The notes: generated by a model from the letters alone, not told the origin. A stretch of DNA of 64,000 bases from Ruminococcus sp. Phil11 (GCA_001940925.1 MSGZ01000024.1:46799-110798), one strand, 5' to 3'; shown: positions 47,169 to 56,869, counted from the first letter of the stretch. A program made the numbers and translations.

Positions 47169-47198
47169 ATTATAGCACTGATCATTTCAGATTGTCAA
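47169..47198 (-). promoter_or_regulatory. Sigma-A promoter of the NERD gene
   Basis: TTGACA and TATAAT on the minus strand are spaced by 18 bp. Confidence 0.8.
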
Positions 47199-47225
47199 GA
47201 TATAATTGGCAGGATTATTGAGCAA

Positions 47226-47260
47226 GTAAAAAGAGAAGCTCCCGCAAAGGGGAGCTTCTC
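47226..47260 (-). terminator. Terminator after the giant protein-small peptide unit
   Basis: The minus-strand stem GAGAAGCTCCC / GGGAGCTTCTC is followed by TTTTTAC. It lies 24 bp after the small peptide gene stop. Confidence 0.88.
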
Positions 47261-47283
47261 AGGATGATAGGGGTCAGGATGCA

Positions 47284-47376
47284 TCAGAATTCATCATCCA
47301 CAAGGCTGATAGACTCCGTGATAACATCTTCAGCATCAAATGCAATGATCTGAACCTCAGGTGCTGTGTATTCCAT
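47284..47376 (-). CDS. Small 30-residue acidic peptide
   Basis: This gene is too short for the ORF track. The minus strand reads ATG to TGA as MEYTAPEVQIIAFDAEDVITESISLVDDEF. AAGGAAAAACGAAG precedes the ATG. It starts 22 bp after the stop of the 1890-residue gene and is followed by a strong terminator, so it is the last gene of that transcript. There is no signal peptide; the peptide is acidic with a hydrophobic core. The pattern recalls short uncharacterised peptides in Clostridia but I cannot name a family. Confidence 0.65.
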   Translation of the reverse strand: MEYTAPEVQIIAFDAEDVITESISLVDDEF

Positions 47377-47398
47377 CTTCGTTTTTCCTTTCTGTGTA

Positions 47399-50300
47399 TT
47401 ATTCCTCATAAGCTGCAGCGGCTTCGCCGTATTTCACGATCGCCTTCAGCAGGTTTTTGAGATCATTGTTTGTGCTCGTCTCGAGCATTCTCTTGGCGTA
47501 GGTGTACACGCCGTACTGCACCTCTGCACAGTCAGCAGGGTCAGCAACGGATTCTGCGCGCACGACATACATCTCATCGAAGTCGGTCGGTGCGATGCCC
47601 CTGCAGGACACGACATAGACGTCGCCGTCCTTTACGGGCTTCACAGTCTGGCCGTTCACAGTGAATCTGTAATCGGAGACAGATGCGCCTTCTGCAAGCG
47701 TGAACTTCACGTTCAGCGAGATCAGGGATGCGATCGAAAGGTTGGCACTCTTTGCTCTGACGGTCGTTCCGTTGTTCGCAATCACAGCCTTGTACTCGTC
47801 ACCGATCGTGACTACTTCGTTGTCGAGCGGCATGTTGATCAGATTGTTGATGAGCTTTTCTTCCGGCTCGCCGTTGAACTTCTGGAGATATCCGCCGTAG
47901 TTCACCAGTGCCTTGATCAGGGCTGCCATTTTGGGATCGAGGTTCGTTTTACGCAGAACATTCTGGAAATAGGTTCTGAGGCTGTAGTCGAGAACCGTTC
48001 CGCGAACGCCGTCCGAGTACAGGATCTGTGCTCTTACGTTGTCAGACATCTTGATCGGGTCGATCTTGCAGGTGAAGGTATAGGTGCCGTCGCCGTTTGA
48101 TCTTGCCTGCGTCATCTTCACGTTCTGGACGGTGCCGTCCTCGAACTCGAAGCGGATGACTGCGTTCTTGTCTGCGAATGCTGCCGGGCTGAGCTTTGCC
48201 TTGAGGTTCAGCTTGACCTCGCCGCTGATCGAGACATTTGCGCCGGTGAATGCATCTCTGCCGTTATGCAGTTCGCCGCAGAGCCTGCACTTTCCGTGGT
48301 CGTTGAAGTCATGGTGAATGTCTGCGTAGTAGATATGTGCACCTGCCTCTGCACCTGCCGTGAACGGCTCAAAAACTTCATCGTGTGCATCGTCTGCGTA
48401 CCAGCCGAGCAGCGGGCAGGTCTCTGTGCCGATATCCGGCAGGCTGTTCACGACAGTGCCTGCAGGGACCTGCATGAGCTCGGTTCTGCCTTCCCAGTAG
48501 TTCAGCAGAATGTTGACGCGGAGGTCATTCTCGCGCTCGCTGAAGTCCTTGACTTCACCCTCTGCAACGAAGGAGCAGCCGTTTTTGACGGTGATGTTCG
48601 TGCCCGGTGCAAGGATCACGGTGATGAAATCCGGAATCGTCACATTGGTCGTGATGTTGATGTTGCCGAACAGGGTCATCATGGTCGGCTCGCCGGCTGC
48701 TGCCGCATCGGCGATCGCGCCTCTGACATCCTGATAGCACTCGCCGTTTGCGAGCATTGCCGTTGCGCTGCTGTGGACGTACTTTGCATTGATGAGCTGA
48801 CCGCAGGTCTTGCAGACCTTGATCGCAGTGCCGTTCTTGCCGTTGGCCGGAACGTCGAGCACATAGTAATCGCCGGTGCAGTCATGCGGCTCAAGGCTGT
48901 GGAGCGGATAGTCGATCACATAGCCGTTGTCATACTCAATATGTACGACAGCGTCTCTGTTTGCTTCCAGTGCGGTGATGCTGAGCACAGCGTCGCCGCT
49001 GATGACCAGCTTGCCGTCGTCCTGCTGCTCGTAGTCGCCGTAGATGACGCCGAGCTCAAACGGAACAGAAGGCGTGCTGCGGCTCAGCAGGCTCATCAGA
49101 CGCTGGAATGCCGGTGCCGGGGTGCGCGGTGTGCCGTCTGCATTTCTGACCTCGACGGTTGCGGTGACGGATTCCTCCGGCTGCTTGAGGATTGCGATGC
49201 AGTCCTCAACAACGGTGTAGCCCTCGCCGAGACCGTTGATGTCGTATTCGGAAGCGAATGCATCGACCAGGAAATTGTCATAAGAGGTGCGGTTTTCCTC
49301 GCTGTCCGGACCGTTTGTCCAGTCGTAGTCGAGGAGCAGGTACTTCTTTGCTGCGCCCTCTGCGCCCGGAAGCATGGACTGACCGCCGGGGCCGCAGTTG
49401 TCGATCGCATAGGAAGCCGCTGCCTTTGTCATGGCACGGAAATAATGGCTGGAGTTCTTTGCCTTCAGCTCGTCGGAGACATCGCCGACGATGACCTCAA
49501 ACGGGATCTCCGTCGTGGAGCCTTCCAGTGTTGCCACGGAAACTCTTTCGAGCACATGGCCGATGTGGATCTCAGACAGGTATGCGCTGTAAAGTCTGGT
49601 GCAGAAGTTGAGTGCCTTCAGCCACGGATTTGTGCCGAAGGAGCTTGCGAGAACGATCGCATCCGCTGCGAGCTTCTGCTTTTCAAGGTCCTTTTCAATG
49701 ATCGACTTCCAGATGTCGTTGATGACGACCGTGATCTCAACGGATTCGCCCGGGAGCAGCTCGTCAACATGGACATGCTCCACATTGCCTGCGCATTGCA
49801 GGCGCTTGTTTTCGGTCTCAAGTCTGGAGGTGCCGTTTTCATAGATCTTACGGGTTGTCAGGGTGCCCTGCTCGACCTTCTTGATTCTGTGGTCGAGGTT
49901 GTAGATCGGCTTGTCGGAGACATTTTTCAGGGTGATCTTGACCGGGTACGGCTCATTGTAGAAGGAGTAGCCCGGCATTTCAATGATCATCTTCAGAGCG
50001 TCGCCTGCATAGACATGCAGATCATTCTTGGAGTGGAAGGTGTACTCGAATTCCTCGCCGCCGGATTCGCCGGTGAACTTGGAGCTCAGGGTATAGATGC
50101 CTGCCTTGTCGCCTCTGAGGTACCAGTGCACATCAAAGACACCGCCCGGAGCGAGGTTGCCCAGCTGCTGGGTCTGTGCGCTGTTGCAGAGCGTGAGGCC
50201 GTCCGGAACGTCCAGGACCGTTTTGCAGTTTCTCATGGTCTGGGTGTCCTTGTTGACTACGATGAGCTGGACATCATAGAATTCCTTGAGCCATTTTGCC

Positions 50301-53071
50301 TCACCGTAGATGATCAGGTACATTTCCTCCTTGACGGTCTCGTAATGGCCGACATAACCGCCGATGGAAGGAACATAGACCGAACCGCCGCCCGAGGGGA
50401 TGACGATCGGATCGCTGTCCGGAGGCGTGATATGAAGGACGGTGTCGATCACGACGCCGGAGGGATCGACGACCGTATACTTGTTGAAGTCAACACGCTC
50501 GGCCTCGAATGTCATTTCGATCGCATAATTGAAAACGTGGTAGTTGTCCTCTGCAGAGATGTCGATGCCCGCATTGATGATGTCATCCATGGTCATCGGC
50601 GTGACAGTCATCTCGCCGTCGATGTTGAGGCGGCGCGGCTGTTCCTGTTCCTCCTCCAGATCAGGGACATACTCTGTGGTGACCGGTGCGAACGGCTCTG
50701 CCGTTGTGGTAGTCACCGGCTTCGGTGCGGTGACGGTCGTGGTGGTCGTCGTTGTGGTGGTCGTCGTTGTCGTGGTGGTCGTTGTAGTTGTTGTCGTTGT
50801 GGTCGTGGTTGTTGCCGTTGTGGTGAACGCAGGATCATAGTGATTGCACTTGCGGCCTGTGTTCGGGTCGGTGTTCTGGCAGTAGCCGGAAGCATCGTGA
50901 TTGTGACCAGTTGCCTGCTGGCCTTCCTCGCCTCTGTCGAAGCGTTCGTCGGTCTCATACTCACAGTTTCTGCACTTCTTGTTCCAGAGCTCATTCTCGG
51001 TGCAGTTTGCATACCGGACAACTCTGCCCCAATCCAGCACATGCTCAACGGTGAGCACCTTGTTGGCCATTGTGCTGTCATTGGTGTAGTGCGTCAGCGG
51101 GTCCGGATTAGACTGGCTGCAGGAGCGATTCTCGGTATACTTGTACACGCTCAGGTCATTGCCGAGGTGCGGGAGTGCTTCGCCGTTTTCCAGATCCTGC
51201 GACCATGAAGCACCCATGGCGAAAGCGATTTTGCCGCTTGCGAAATCCTCTGCGGAAGCCTTATAGGAAGCGTCTGCATTCTCAGAAAGGATGTACACAT
51301 TGGTGAACACGGAATTTTCCGTATTCCCGCCGAAGAGCTGCTCTGCGCCGCTGCCTGCGAAATAAGAGGAGACAACGGTCGAATCGACAGCATCATAAAT
51401 CAGACCGCCGGCCTGACTGCCGGTGACGGCAGCCGTGCTGAAGACGTTTCTGATGATCGAGCTGTTATCCGCGGAGGCTGCGATCGAGCCGGACGGAGCT
51501 TCCGTTTCAAAGCTGGAGTTCACAATGCCGACATTCTGAACGGTCGCGCCGCTGAGCGAGCCGAACAGACCGCCCGCCTCGGTTCCTTCATAATAGAGGC
51601 CGCTGATCGTATGGTTCTTGCCGTCAAACTTGCCGGAGAACTGTGCGATCGGCGTCCACGCCAGCGTATCGGACAGCGCGGAAGTGCCGTCGTCCTGCTG
51701 CGTGAGGTTCATGTTGAAGCAGATATCGTTGACGAGGTCGATGTTCACATTGTTTGCGATCTCGCCGCTGTTGATATTCTGTGCCAGCCACATGAGCTGA
51801 CCCGCGTTTCTGACCTCGTATCTGGTGTTGCCGTTCTCCTCAAAGCTCTGCGGCTTCTGGAAGAACATCGGGGCCTCTGCGGTATGATCCATGGAGAGCG
51901 GGCAGCTGTTTCCGCCGTAGCAGATGCCGTCCGCATTGAATGCGTGCGTCTTGAAGAGGTGGATATCGCCGACTGCGAAAATAACGCTCTTCTCGATCGT
52001 TTCGCCTGCGGGAATGCTCAGACCGCTCCAGGAATATGCGATACCGGAGTCATAGCCGACATTGTAATCGGAAGCGGTGTGATCGCTGTAGGCATAGCCG
52101 CCTCTGCTGCCGTAGTAGCCCCAGCAGCATTTTGCATCTTCCGGGATCGAAAGCAGGAAGATGTTCTTGCCGCCGTCACGCATCTCTACGTTCTTGACAT
52201 TGTAATTTGCGCAGTTCTCTGCATTGAGCTGCGTATCGTCATCCGAATACGCATAGATCGCTGCACGGTCATTGCCGCCGATCTGGACGTCTGCGGTGCT
52301 TGCAAGGCAGAAGCCGTCAACGTCGGAATCAGAACGGTTCTGAACGATGTAGGTGATCTTGGTGTACAGATTGTCTCCCGGATTTACGGAGACATTGCCG
52401 TAGCAGTCGCAGAAGGAGAACACCGGTGTGACTGCAAGGCCGGAAGAGATCTCATAGGTTGCCTTGAGACCGTTTCTGTAGATATCGGTCTGATAGCTGC
52501 CGATTTTGTAATTGATGTTGTAGCCGTTGTCGCCGAAGGTCGTTTGCAGGCCGCCGTTGTTGCCGCGGAAGTCATAGTAATTGCTGTGGTTGAAATAATT
52601 GACGAGTCCGGAATTGGGGTTTGTCACCTGATAACTGCCGTAATTCCATGAAGCATAGTACGTTGTGTCATTCTCAAATGTTGTGATCACAGAGCCGGCC
52701 GCATTCGTCCAGCCTGCAAACACAAGATCGGAGAGTGCCGGGGCCTCGGGTGTCGGTGCATCTGCGGAGGTGTTCTCATTCGCAAGTACCGCAACACCGT
52801 CGGTGACTGTGAACTTCGCATCGTTCAGTGATCCGCCGTTCAGGTCGAACCGGATCGAGGAGGATCTGACCGCACGGAGTTCTTCGATCTCGGGTGATTC
52901 GGGATCGACTGGAGCTTCGCCGCTTTCGGATTCCCCGGATTCGTCGAGCACGGGCGTCACCTCGGCACAGGCAGTCAGAATCGCACCCGGCTGATAAGCC
53001 GGCAGCATTCCGCCGAGCATCGTCAGCGATGTGACGGCTGCGAGCAGTCTGCTGAATTTTGAATGATTCAT
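47399..53071 (-). CDS. Giant secreted multidomain protein, 1890 residues
   Basis: A signal peptide (SKFSRLLAAVTSLTMLGGML) is followed by an InlB/Listeria-Bacteroides-like beta repeat (IRFDLNGGSLNDAKF, LVFAGWTNAAGSV). A region with GLUG-like motifs (GGLFGSLSGATVQNVGIVNS) and a Cys/His-rich segment (NHDASGYC, GRKCNHYD) precede an unbroken Thr-rich linker near residue 780. Several Ig-like beta domains follow. The C-terminal region carries a module seen in clostridial surface proteins (YFQNVLRKTNLDPKMAALIK, LKALVNYGGYLQ-type). No dockerin, LPxTG or membrane anchor is visible, so its attachment is unexplained. Promoter at 53199-53227; a 30-residue peptide gene follows. The function is unknown; an adhesin or matrix protein is likely. 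Confidence 0.85.
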   Translation of the reverse strand: MNHSKFSRLLAAVTSLTMLGGMLPAYQPGAILTACAEVTPVLDESGESESGEAPVDPESPEIEELRAVRSSSIRFDLNGGSLNDAKFTVTDGVAVLANENTSADAPTPEAPALSDLVFAGWTNAAGSVITTFENDTTYYASWNYGSYQVTNPNSGLVNYFNHSNYYDFRGNNGGLQTTFGDNGYNINYKIGSYQTDIYRNGLKATYEISSGLAVTPVFSFCDCYGNVSVNPGDNLYTKITYIVQNRSDSDVDGFCLASTADVQIGGNDRAAIYAYSDDDTQLNAENCANYNVKNVEMRDGGKNIFLLSIPEDAKCCWGYYGSRGGYAYSDHTASDYNVGYDSGIAYSWSGLSIPAGETIEKSVIFAVGDIHLFKTHAFNADGICYGGNSCPLSMDHTAEAPMFFQKPQSFEENGNTRYEVRNAGQLMWLAQNINSGEIANNVNIDLVNDICFNMNLTQQDDGTSALSDTLAWTPIAQFSGKFDGKNHTISGLYYEGTEAGGLFGSLSGATVQNVGIVNSSFETEAPSGSIAASADNSSIIRNVFSTAAVTGSQAGGLIYDAVDSTVVSSYFAGSGAEQLFGGNTENSVFTNVYILSENADASYKASAEDFASGKIAFAMGASWSQDLENGEALPHLGNDLSVYKYTENRSCSQSNPDPLTHYTNDSTMANKVLTVEHVLDWGRVVRYANCTENELWNKKCRNCEYETDERFDRGEEGQQATGHNHDASGYCQNTDPNTGRKCNHYDPAFTTTATTTTTTTTTTTTTTTTTTTTTTTTTTVTAPKPVTTTTAEPFAPVTTEYVPDLEEEQEQPRRLNIDGEMTVTPMTMDDIINAGIDISAEDNYHVFNYAIEMTFEAERVDFNKYTVVDPSGVVIDTVLHITPPDSDPIVIPSGGGSVYVPSIGGYVGHYETVKEEMYLIIYGEAKWLKEFYDVQLIVVNKDTQTMRNCKTVLDVPDGLTLCNSAQTQQLGNLAPGGVFDVHWYLRGDKAGIYTLSSKFTGESGGEEFEYTFHSKNDLHVYAGDALKMIIEMPGYSFYNEPYPVKITLKNVSDKPIYNLDHRIKKVEQGTLTTRKIYENGTSRLETENKRLQCAGNVEHVHVDELLPGESVEITVVINDIWKSIIEKDLEKQKLAADAIVLASSFGTNPWLKALNFCTRLYSAYLSEIHIGHVLERVSVATLEGSTTEIPFEVIVGDVSDELKAKNSSHYFRAMTKAAASYAIDNCGPGGQSMLPGAEGAAKKYLLLDYDWTNGPDSEENRTSYDNFLVDAFASEYDINGLGEGYTVVEDCIAILKQPEESVTATVEVRNADGTPRTPAPAFQRLMSLLSRSTPSVPFELGVIYGDYEQQDDGKLVISGDAVLSITALEANRDAVVHIEYDNGYVIDYPLHSLEPHDCTGDYYVLDVPANGKNGTAIKVCKTCGQLINAKYVHSSATAMLANGECYQDVRGAIADAAAAGEPTMMTLFGNINITTNVTIPDFITVILAPGTNITVKNGCSFVAEGEVKDFSERENDLRVNILLNYWEGRTELMQVPAGTVVNSLPDIGTETCPLLGWYADDAHDEVFEPFTAGAEAGAHIYYADIHHDFNDHGKCRLCGELHNGRDAFTGANVSISGEVKLNLKAKLSPAAFADKNAVIRFEFEDGTVQNVKMTQARSNGDGTYTFTCKIDPIKMSDNVRAQILYSDGVRGTVLDYSLRTYFQNVLRKTNLDPKMAALIKALVNYGGYLQKFNGEPEEKLINNLINMPLDNEVVTIGDEYKAVIANNGTTVRAKSANLSIASLISLNVKFTLAEGASVSDYRFTVNGQTVKPVKDGDVYVVSCRGIAPTDFDEMYVVRAESVADPADCAEVQYGVYTYAKRMLETSTNNDLKNLLKAIVKYGEAAAAYEE
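50735..50826 (-). repeat. Thr-codon microsatellite in the giant protein linker
   Basis: About 30 consecutive Thr codons (ACG/ACA/ACC mixtures, GTN repeats on the plus strand) form a low-complexity tract that could vary in length. Confidence 0.85.
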
Positions 53072-53198
53072 GCTTGATTCCTTTCTGTTTTTGGCAATGC
53101 CATATTTTTATAGTACACACGGCAGTCGGCAGCCGTGACACTATACAAAATAAATGATTATTTTCGGCCGTGCTTCCGGTTAAAGGCACAGCTAGCCT

Positions 53199-53227
53199 AT
53201 TATATCATGTTTCATTCGGATTGTCAA
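53199..53227 (-). promoter_or_regulatory. Sigma-A promoter of the giant protein gene
   Basis: Perfect consensus TTGACA, 17 bp, TATAAT on the minus strand, with a leader of about 120 nt. Confidence 0.92.
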
Positions 53228-53330
53228 TAATTTTTAAATGCACGTTTTTACGCAAAAAATCCAACAAAAATGCCTGCCGGATTATGCAGTTTGCAGACTG
53301 CGGCGCAGGTGCTGCTTTGTCATGACACGA

Positions 53331-53364
53331 ATGAAGCCCCCGTTTGTGAAAGCGGGAGCTTCAT
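53331..53364. other. Terminator-like hairpin without T run
   Basis: ATGAAGC...GCTTCAT with partly paired CCCCGTTT/AAAGCGGG inside. It lies in the 636-bp gap between the GH9 and giant genes; no clean T run follows on either strand. Confidence 0.4.
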
Positions 53365-53392
53365 CGGATCGGAATGCGGTTCCTTTTTGTCG

Positions 53393-53620
53393 TTATTTTA
53401 CAATTTCATGCCGGGGTCTCCGTAATTTTTCGTCATCTGATCTGCAACTTTCATCATGTGTGCAAACTCTTCTGCTGCTGTCAATCGCCTGATAATCAAT
53501 CAGTATCGTATCGCGGATGCCTTCTTCCCTGATCTGACTGTCATATCTGTCCCCGATGTCCGCAGTTTCAATGCCGGGCGGCTGTCCTCGCCGGGTGTGA
53601 AAACGGAGCCGCTTTGCCCG
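53393..53620 (-). pseudogene. Possible frameshifted gene remnant
   Basis: One minus-strand frame reads EEGIRDTILIDYQAID and the next frame continues TAAEEFAHMMKVADQMTKNYGDPGMKL before a stop. Together they look more protein-like than either alone, as if one indel had broken a small gene. No start or ribosome site was found and no family is recognised, so this may be chance. Confidence 0.25.
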
Positions 53621-53635
53621 CGGATAACCCTCTGT

Positions 53636-53672
53636 ATAAAAGAAGGGAGCAGGGCACATGGCTCTGCTCCTT
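53636..53672 (-). terminator. Terminator after the GH9 gene
   Basis: The minus-strand stem GGAGCAG / CTGCTCC is followed by CTTCTTTTA, about 36 bp after the GH9 stop. Confidence 0.75.
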
Positions 53673-53707
53673 TGGTATATTTGAATTGCCGGAAGCCGTC
53701 AGCGTGT

Positions 53708-56671
53708 TCAGCCGACGGGAAGCTTGTCAAGCGGAAACTGATCGAAGCGGATCTTCTTCGCAATGATCATGAGGATTGCGGTGAGATCGGAGGAATCGAG
53801 CGGACCGCTGATGACATTCGCCTGCATTCTGCCCTGATCGGTGATGATCGCTTCTGCATCCTCTGTCAGATACCGCGCAAGCAGAACGGCATCGGAAACG
53901 TCGGTATTGCCGTTGCCGTCGGCGTCACCCCAGACCGTCTCCTGCGGCGAACCCGGGCAGTACCAATCCTGCAGGTAATATACGATCCATGCCAATTCCG
54001 CATTCCAGCTGAGCGAGACCGAATTGCACGACCATGCTTCAACAGAATCAACATAACATTTCTCGGACGGGTTCTTCTCATCATTCCGGATGAATCCGAG
54101 AGCACGGAGATACGGGTCAGCGAGATCAATGGTCGGACCTGCGACAAGTACGCCGTCGGGTGCCGCCGGCAGTGTGTTGTCCAGCTCATAAGTCCAGTAT
54201 CTGTGCTCCGGATTCCACACTTTGTATTTGCCGTAGCCGGTGACATAGGAGAACGAAAGCGGGTTGCAGCCGAACAGATATCCCATGCCGGTCGTGATGC
54301 CGTTATAGTATTTGGCATTACTGGTCAGGTCGTATGCATATGCCATTGCGATCATATTGCTGACTGCTCTTGCATTGGAACCGTACTCAAAGCCGTCAGG
54401 GGGCAGGATCTCAGGTCCGGACGGCATAATATAGGGGTCGGATTTGCGCCCCTTGTACGGGATGCCGTAGCCTTGCTCCTCCTCCGCCGCGATATATTCA
54501 TCGGCAGCCGCAAGGATCGCTTTGTCCAGCGTGTTCTTCTGTTCCGCGGTCAGCATATCCGTATGCAGTGCCAGCGACAGAGAACCTGCCGCACCGGTGT
54601 TGCCCCAGTTGAACAGCGTGAGGGAACCTTTATCGTCTTCATTGTCACCGCCGGTGATCCTTGTCGGCAGCTTGAATGCTTCCTGATACGCGGAGAGGTC
54701 TTTCAGATAATCCTCTGCACCGGCAGTTCCCATGGCCTTCGCGGAAAGATACAGCTCACAGGCTGCCCAGTAGGCATCGTCGCTGACATCGCAGTCGCCG
54801 TAGCCGTTCGTGATGTAGTTCTGTAATTTCGGCGCATACTGCGATTTCTCATTGATTTCCTCGCGCGTGCTGTCGTTCTTGTAGCGCGGATGCACGGCAA
54901 AGGAAAGGTCTGCATCGTAATAATGCTGCTTGAATGCCTGATAGGCTTCCGCTGCCTTTGTCATAAGTGACTGTGCATAGTCTGCATCATACTCCTGCCA
55001 GAGTCTTGCCGCCTGTGCCGCACATGCAGCGTAATTCAGCGTCGCGGCGAAGGTCGGCGGCTTGATGATGCGTTCGGTTTCCCATTCTTCCTGATAATCC
55101 CACGGTCTGACCGCAAGTCCCGTCCATTTGCTGTCCTGCACCTGGTGATAGTAGAGACCTGCCAGCTCACCCCATGTCGGTTCGTTTGCATCGACCTTCA
55201 TCTTCTCCATGAAGTCGAGTTCGTATCTGCATTCATCGAGAATATCCGGCGCGGCATTGCCTGTCTCCGGAACCACACAGGTACCTGAACCGTCCTTGAA
55301 TACAGACCTGCCTGCGCGCTTCAGAGACCGCTCATACATATTCTGGAGCGTCCAGACAGCCATGCCGCCTTCGATCATGGATTTGGTGTGATCTGCAGCG
55401 TTGTACCAGCCGCCGGTCACATCTGCTTTGGAGGATGCGTATGTCTGATGCGCTTCCTGCTTATCCATGTAAATATCGCGCCACTCTGTCTGGATATACG
55501 CAAGATCCTGTTTATGGCTGCCCCTGTGTGCAAGCGTCCCCGTTTCACCGGAGGTAATGTACTTTGCTTCAATATCCATACCGGAACGGTTCTGGTAGAA
55601 ATAATTGAGCGCATTCGTCAGCATATCATTTGTGTCATCCTGATAAGGATTGTCTGCGATCTGAAATTCAAAGGAGCGCCATTCCGTATCCTTGATGCGA
55701 AGATAATAGGTACCGGGCGTCGTATACTCGGAGAAGTCGATCCTGCAGACATTCTCCTGCGAATCCTCGTCATAGAACTTCTTGCCGGTCGTGCCGGTAT
55801 AAACGGTCTCGCCGGAGGATGCACCGACCAGCTCAAAGGTGTAGCTGTCCTCAGTCAGGTCAATGGACTCCGACCACGGCAAGTGTGAAGGATTCGACTG
55901 ATTGTCGCCGAGTGTTGCAGTCTTTGCGCCTTTCGTGAAATAGCCGAGCTGATTCACAGAAATAAAGTTGTCCTCAAGACGGCTCCAGTAGCGGCTGACT
56001 CTGCTATAACTCATATCCATGGGGTTGAGGTCGCATCCTATCGAATTATCAATAATCGACATGTTGTCAAACCAGATCTCATCGCCGTCCGTTGCATTGC
56101 CCTTTTCACCGTCAGCATAGTGGAACACCCACTCTTTCGCTTTGAGGCATTCGGTGCATTCAAAGGTGCCTTCAAAGGTCTGCCACTCCGTCGTCAGCGT
56201 GACCGGCTCGCCCCAGCCCTGGCCGCCGCCGTCCATGTGCGGCCCCTGCACGAAGCCTTCCTTTTTCAGACAGCAGTATTCATGATACGGTTCACCGGTA
56301 TCGCCGATGTGGGAATTGATCTTCAGGCCGTCTCTGCTTGCCTTTGCGCTGAAGCTGACCTTGTATGTATGACCTGCATTGAAATCCAGTTTTCTGTGGC
56401 GGAACTGCAGATCCCACGCCTCGCCGTCCCAACCCCTTGCTGTGATGATCCGAATGTGTACGGTTCCGTCCTCAAGCTGGAATTCCTGTCTGGCCGGCAT
56501 ATTTTCGACTGTGTGCCACGGAAGCATTTTGTAATCAAAGGTCGATTCGCCGCAGATCTCTCCATGTGCGGCTGATACGGTCAGTGCCGGAAACATGCTG
56601 ACTGCTGCGGATGCTGTCACAGCAGCAGACATGACTGCCGCCGTGATCCGTTTGGATAGTTGTTTTTTCAT
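53708..56671 (-). CDS. GH9-type cellulosomal protein with altered catalytic residues
   Basis: The 987-residue secreted protein has a signal peptide, an N-terminal CBM4/9-like beta-sandwich (about 35-215), an Ig-like cellulase N-domain (FISVNQLGYFTKGAKTATL, about 240-340) and a GH9 (alpha/alpha)6 domain. A C-terminal dockerin (GDADGNGNTDVSDAVLLARY, second loop degenerate) ends it. Family landmarks are intact (GGWYNAADHTKS, LFGCNPLSFSYVTGYG), but the usual DAGD reads NAAD, and the conserved NEV of the proton donor reads CNSVSLSWNA, so the catalytic Glu appears to be Ser. Either specificity is changed or it is a non-catalytic binding subunit. Start 56671 follows AAAGGACGGGG; track start 56881 is upstream. 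Confidence 0.88.
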   Translation of the reverse strand: MKKQLSKRITAAVMSAAVTASAAVSMFPALTVSAAHGEICGESTFDYKMLPWHTVENMPARQEFQLEDGTVHIRIITARGWDGEAWDLQFRHRKLDFNAGHTYKVSFSAKASRDGLKINSHIGDTGEPYHEYCCLKKEGFVQGPHMDGGGQGWGEPVTLTTEWQTFEGTFECTECLKAKEWVFHYADGEKGNATDGDEIWFDNMSIIDNSIGCDLNPMDMSYSRVSRYWSRLEDNFISVNQLGYFTKGAKTATLGDNQSNPSHLPWSESIDLTEDSYTFELVGASSGETVYTGTTGKKFYDEDSQENVCRIDFSEYTTPGTYYLRIKDTEWRSFEFQIADNPYQDDTNDMLTNALNYFYQNRSGMDIEAKYITSGETGTLAHRGSHKQDLAYIQTEWRDIYMDKQEAHQTYASSKADVTGGWYNAADHTKSMIEGGMAVWTLQNMYERSLKRAGRSVFKDGSGTCVVPETGNAAPDILDECRYELDFMEKMKVDANEPTWGELAGLYYHQVQDSKWTGLAVRPWDYQEEWETERIIKPPTFAATLNYAACAAQAARLWQEYDADYAQSLMTKAAEAYQAFKQHYYDADLSFAVHPRYKNDSTREEINEKSQYAPKLQNYITNGYGDCDVSDDAYWAACELYLSAKAMGTAGAEDYLKDLSAYQEAFKLPTRITGGDNEDDKGSLTLFNWGNTGAAGSLSLALHTDMLTAEQKNTLDKAILAAADEYIAAEEEQGYGIPYKGRKSDPYIMPSGPEILPPDGFEYGSNARAVSNMIAMAYAYDLTSNAKYYNGITTGMGYLFGCNPLSFSYVTGYGKYKVWNPEHRYWTYELDNTLPAAPDGVLVAGPTIDLADPYLRALGFIRNDEKNPSEKCYVDSVEAWSCNSVSLSWNAELAWIVYYLQDWYCPGSPQETVWGDADGNGNTDVSDAVLLARYLTEDAEAIITDQGRMQANVISGPLDSSDLTAILMIIAKKIRFDQFPLDKLPVG

Positions 56672-56869
56672 TGAACCCCGTCCTTTCCTGTCGGTGCAGC
56701 CGGTGCGGTACAGCATCCGGCTGCGTGCTGTGTATACAGTCTGTTTTCCCTCTCGCTTTGCAGCTGCGTCCGTACTTCGCTGCTGTTTTGCGGTCTGAAC
56801 CGGAGGGCATGTTCTGTGATGCGCTCCGGGAAGCATTTGCGCCGTACCGCAAAGCTCCCCGCTTTTCTC

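Noticed and set aside
50700-50830. Repeat array of GTCGTNGTN units as CRISPR or regulatory DNA
   Set aside because: The units encode Thr codons on the minus strand and belong to a protein linker; the same holds at 1-60 and 27000-27175.
48266-51208. 980-residue plus-strand ORF
   Set aside because: It is antisense to the giant secreted protein, has Cys/Val-rich low-sense sequence and no ribosome site; it is a shadow of a GC-rich gene.
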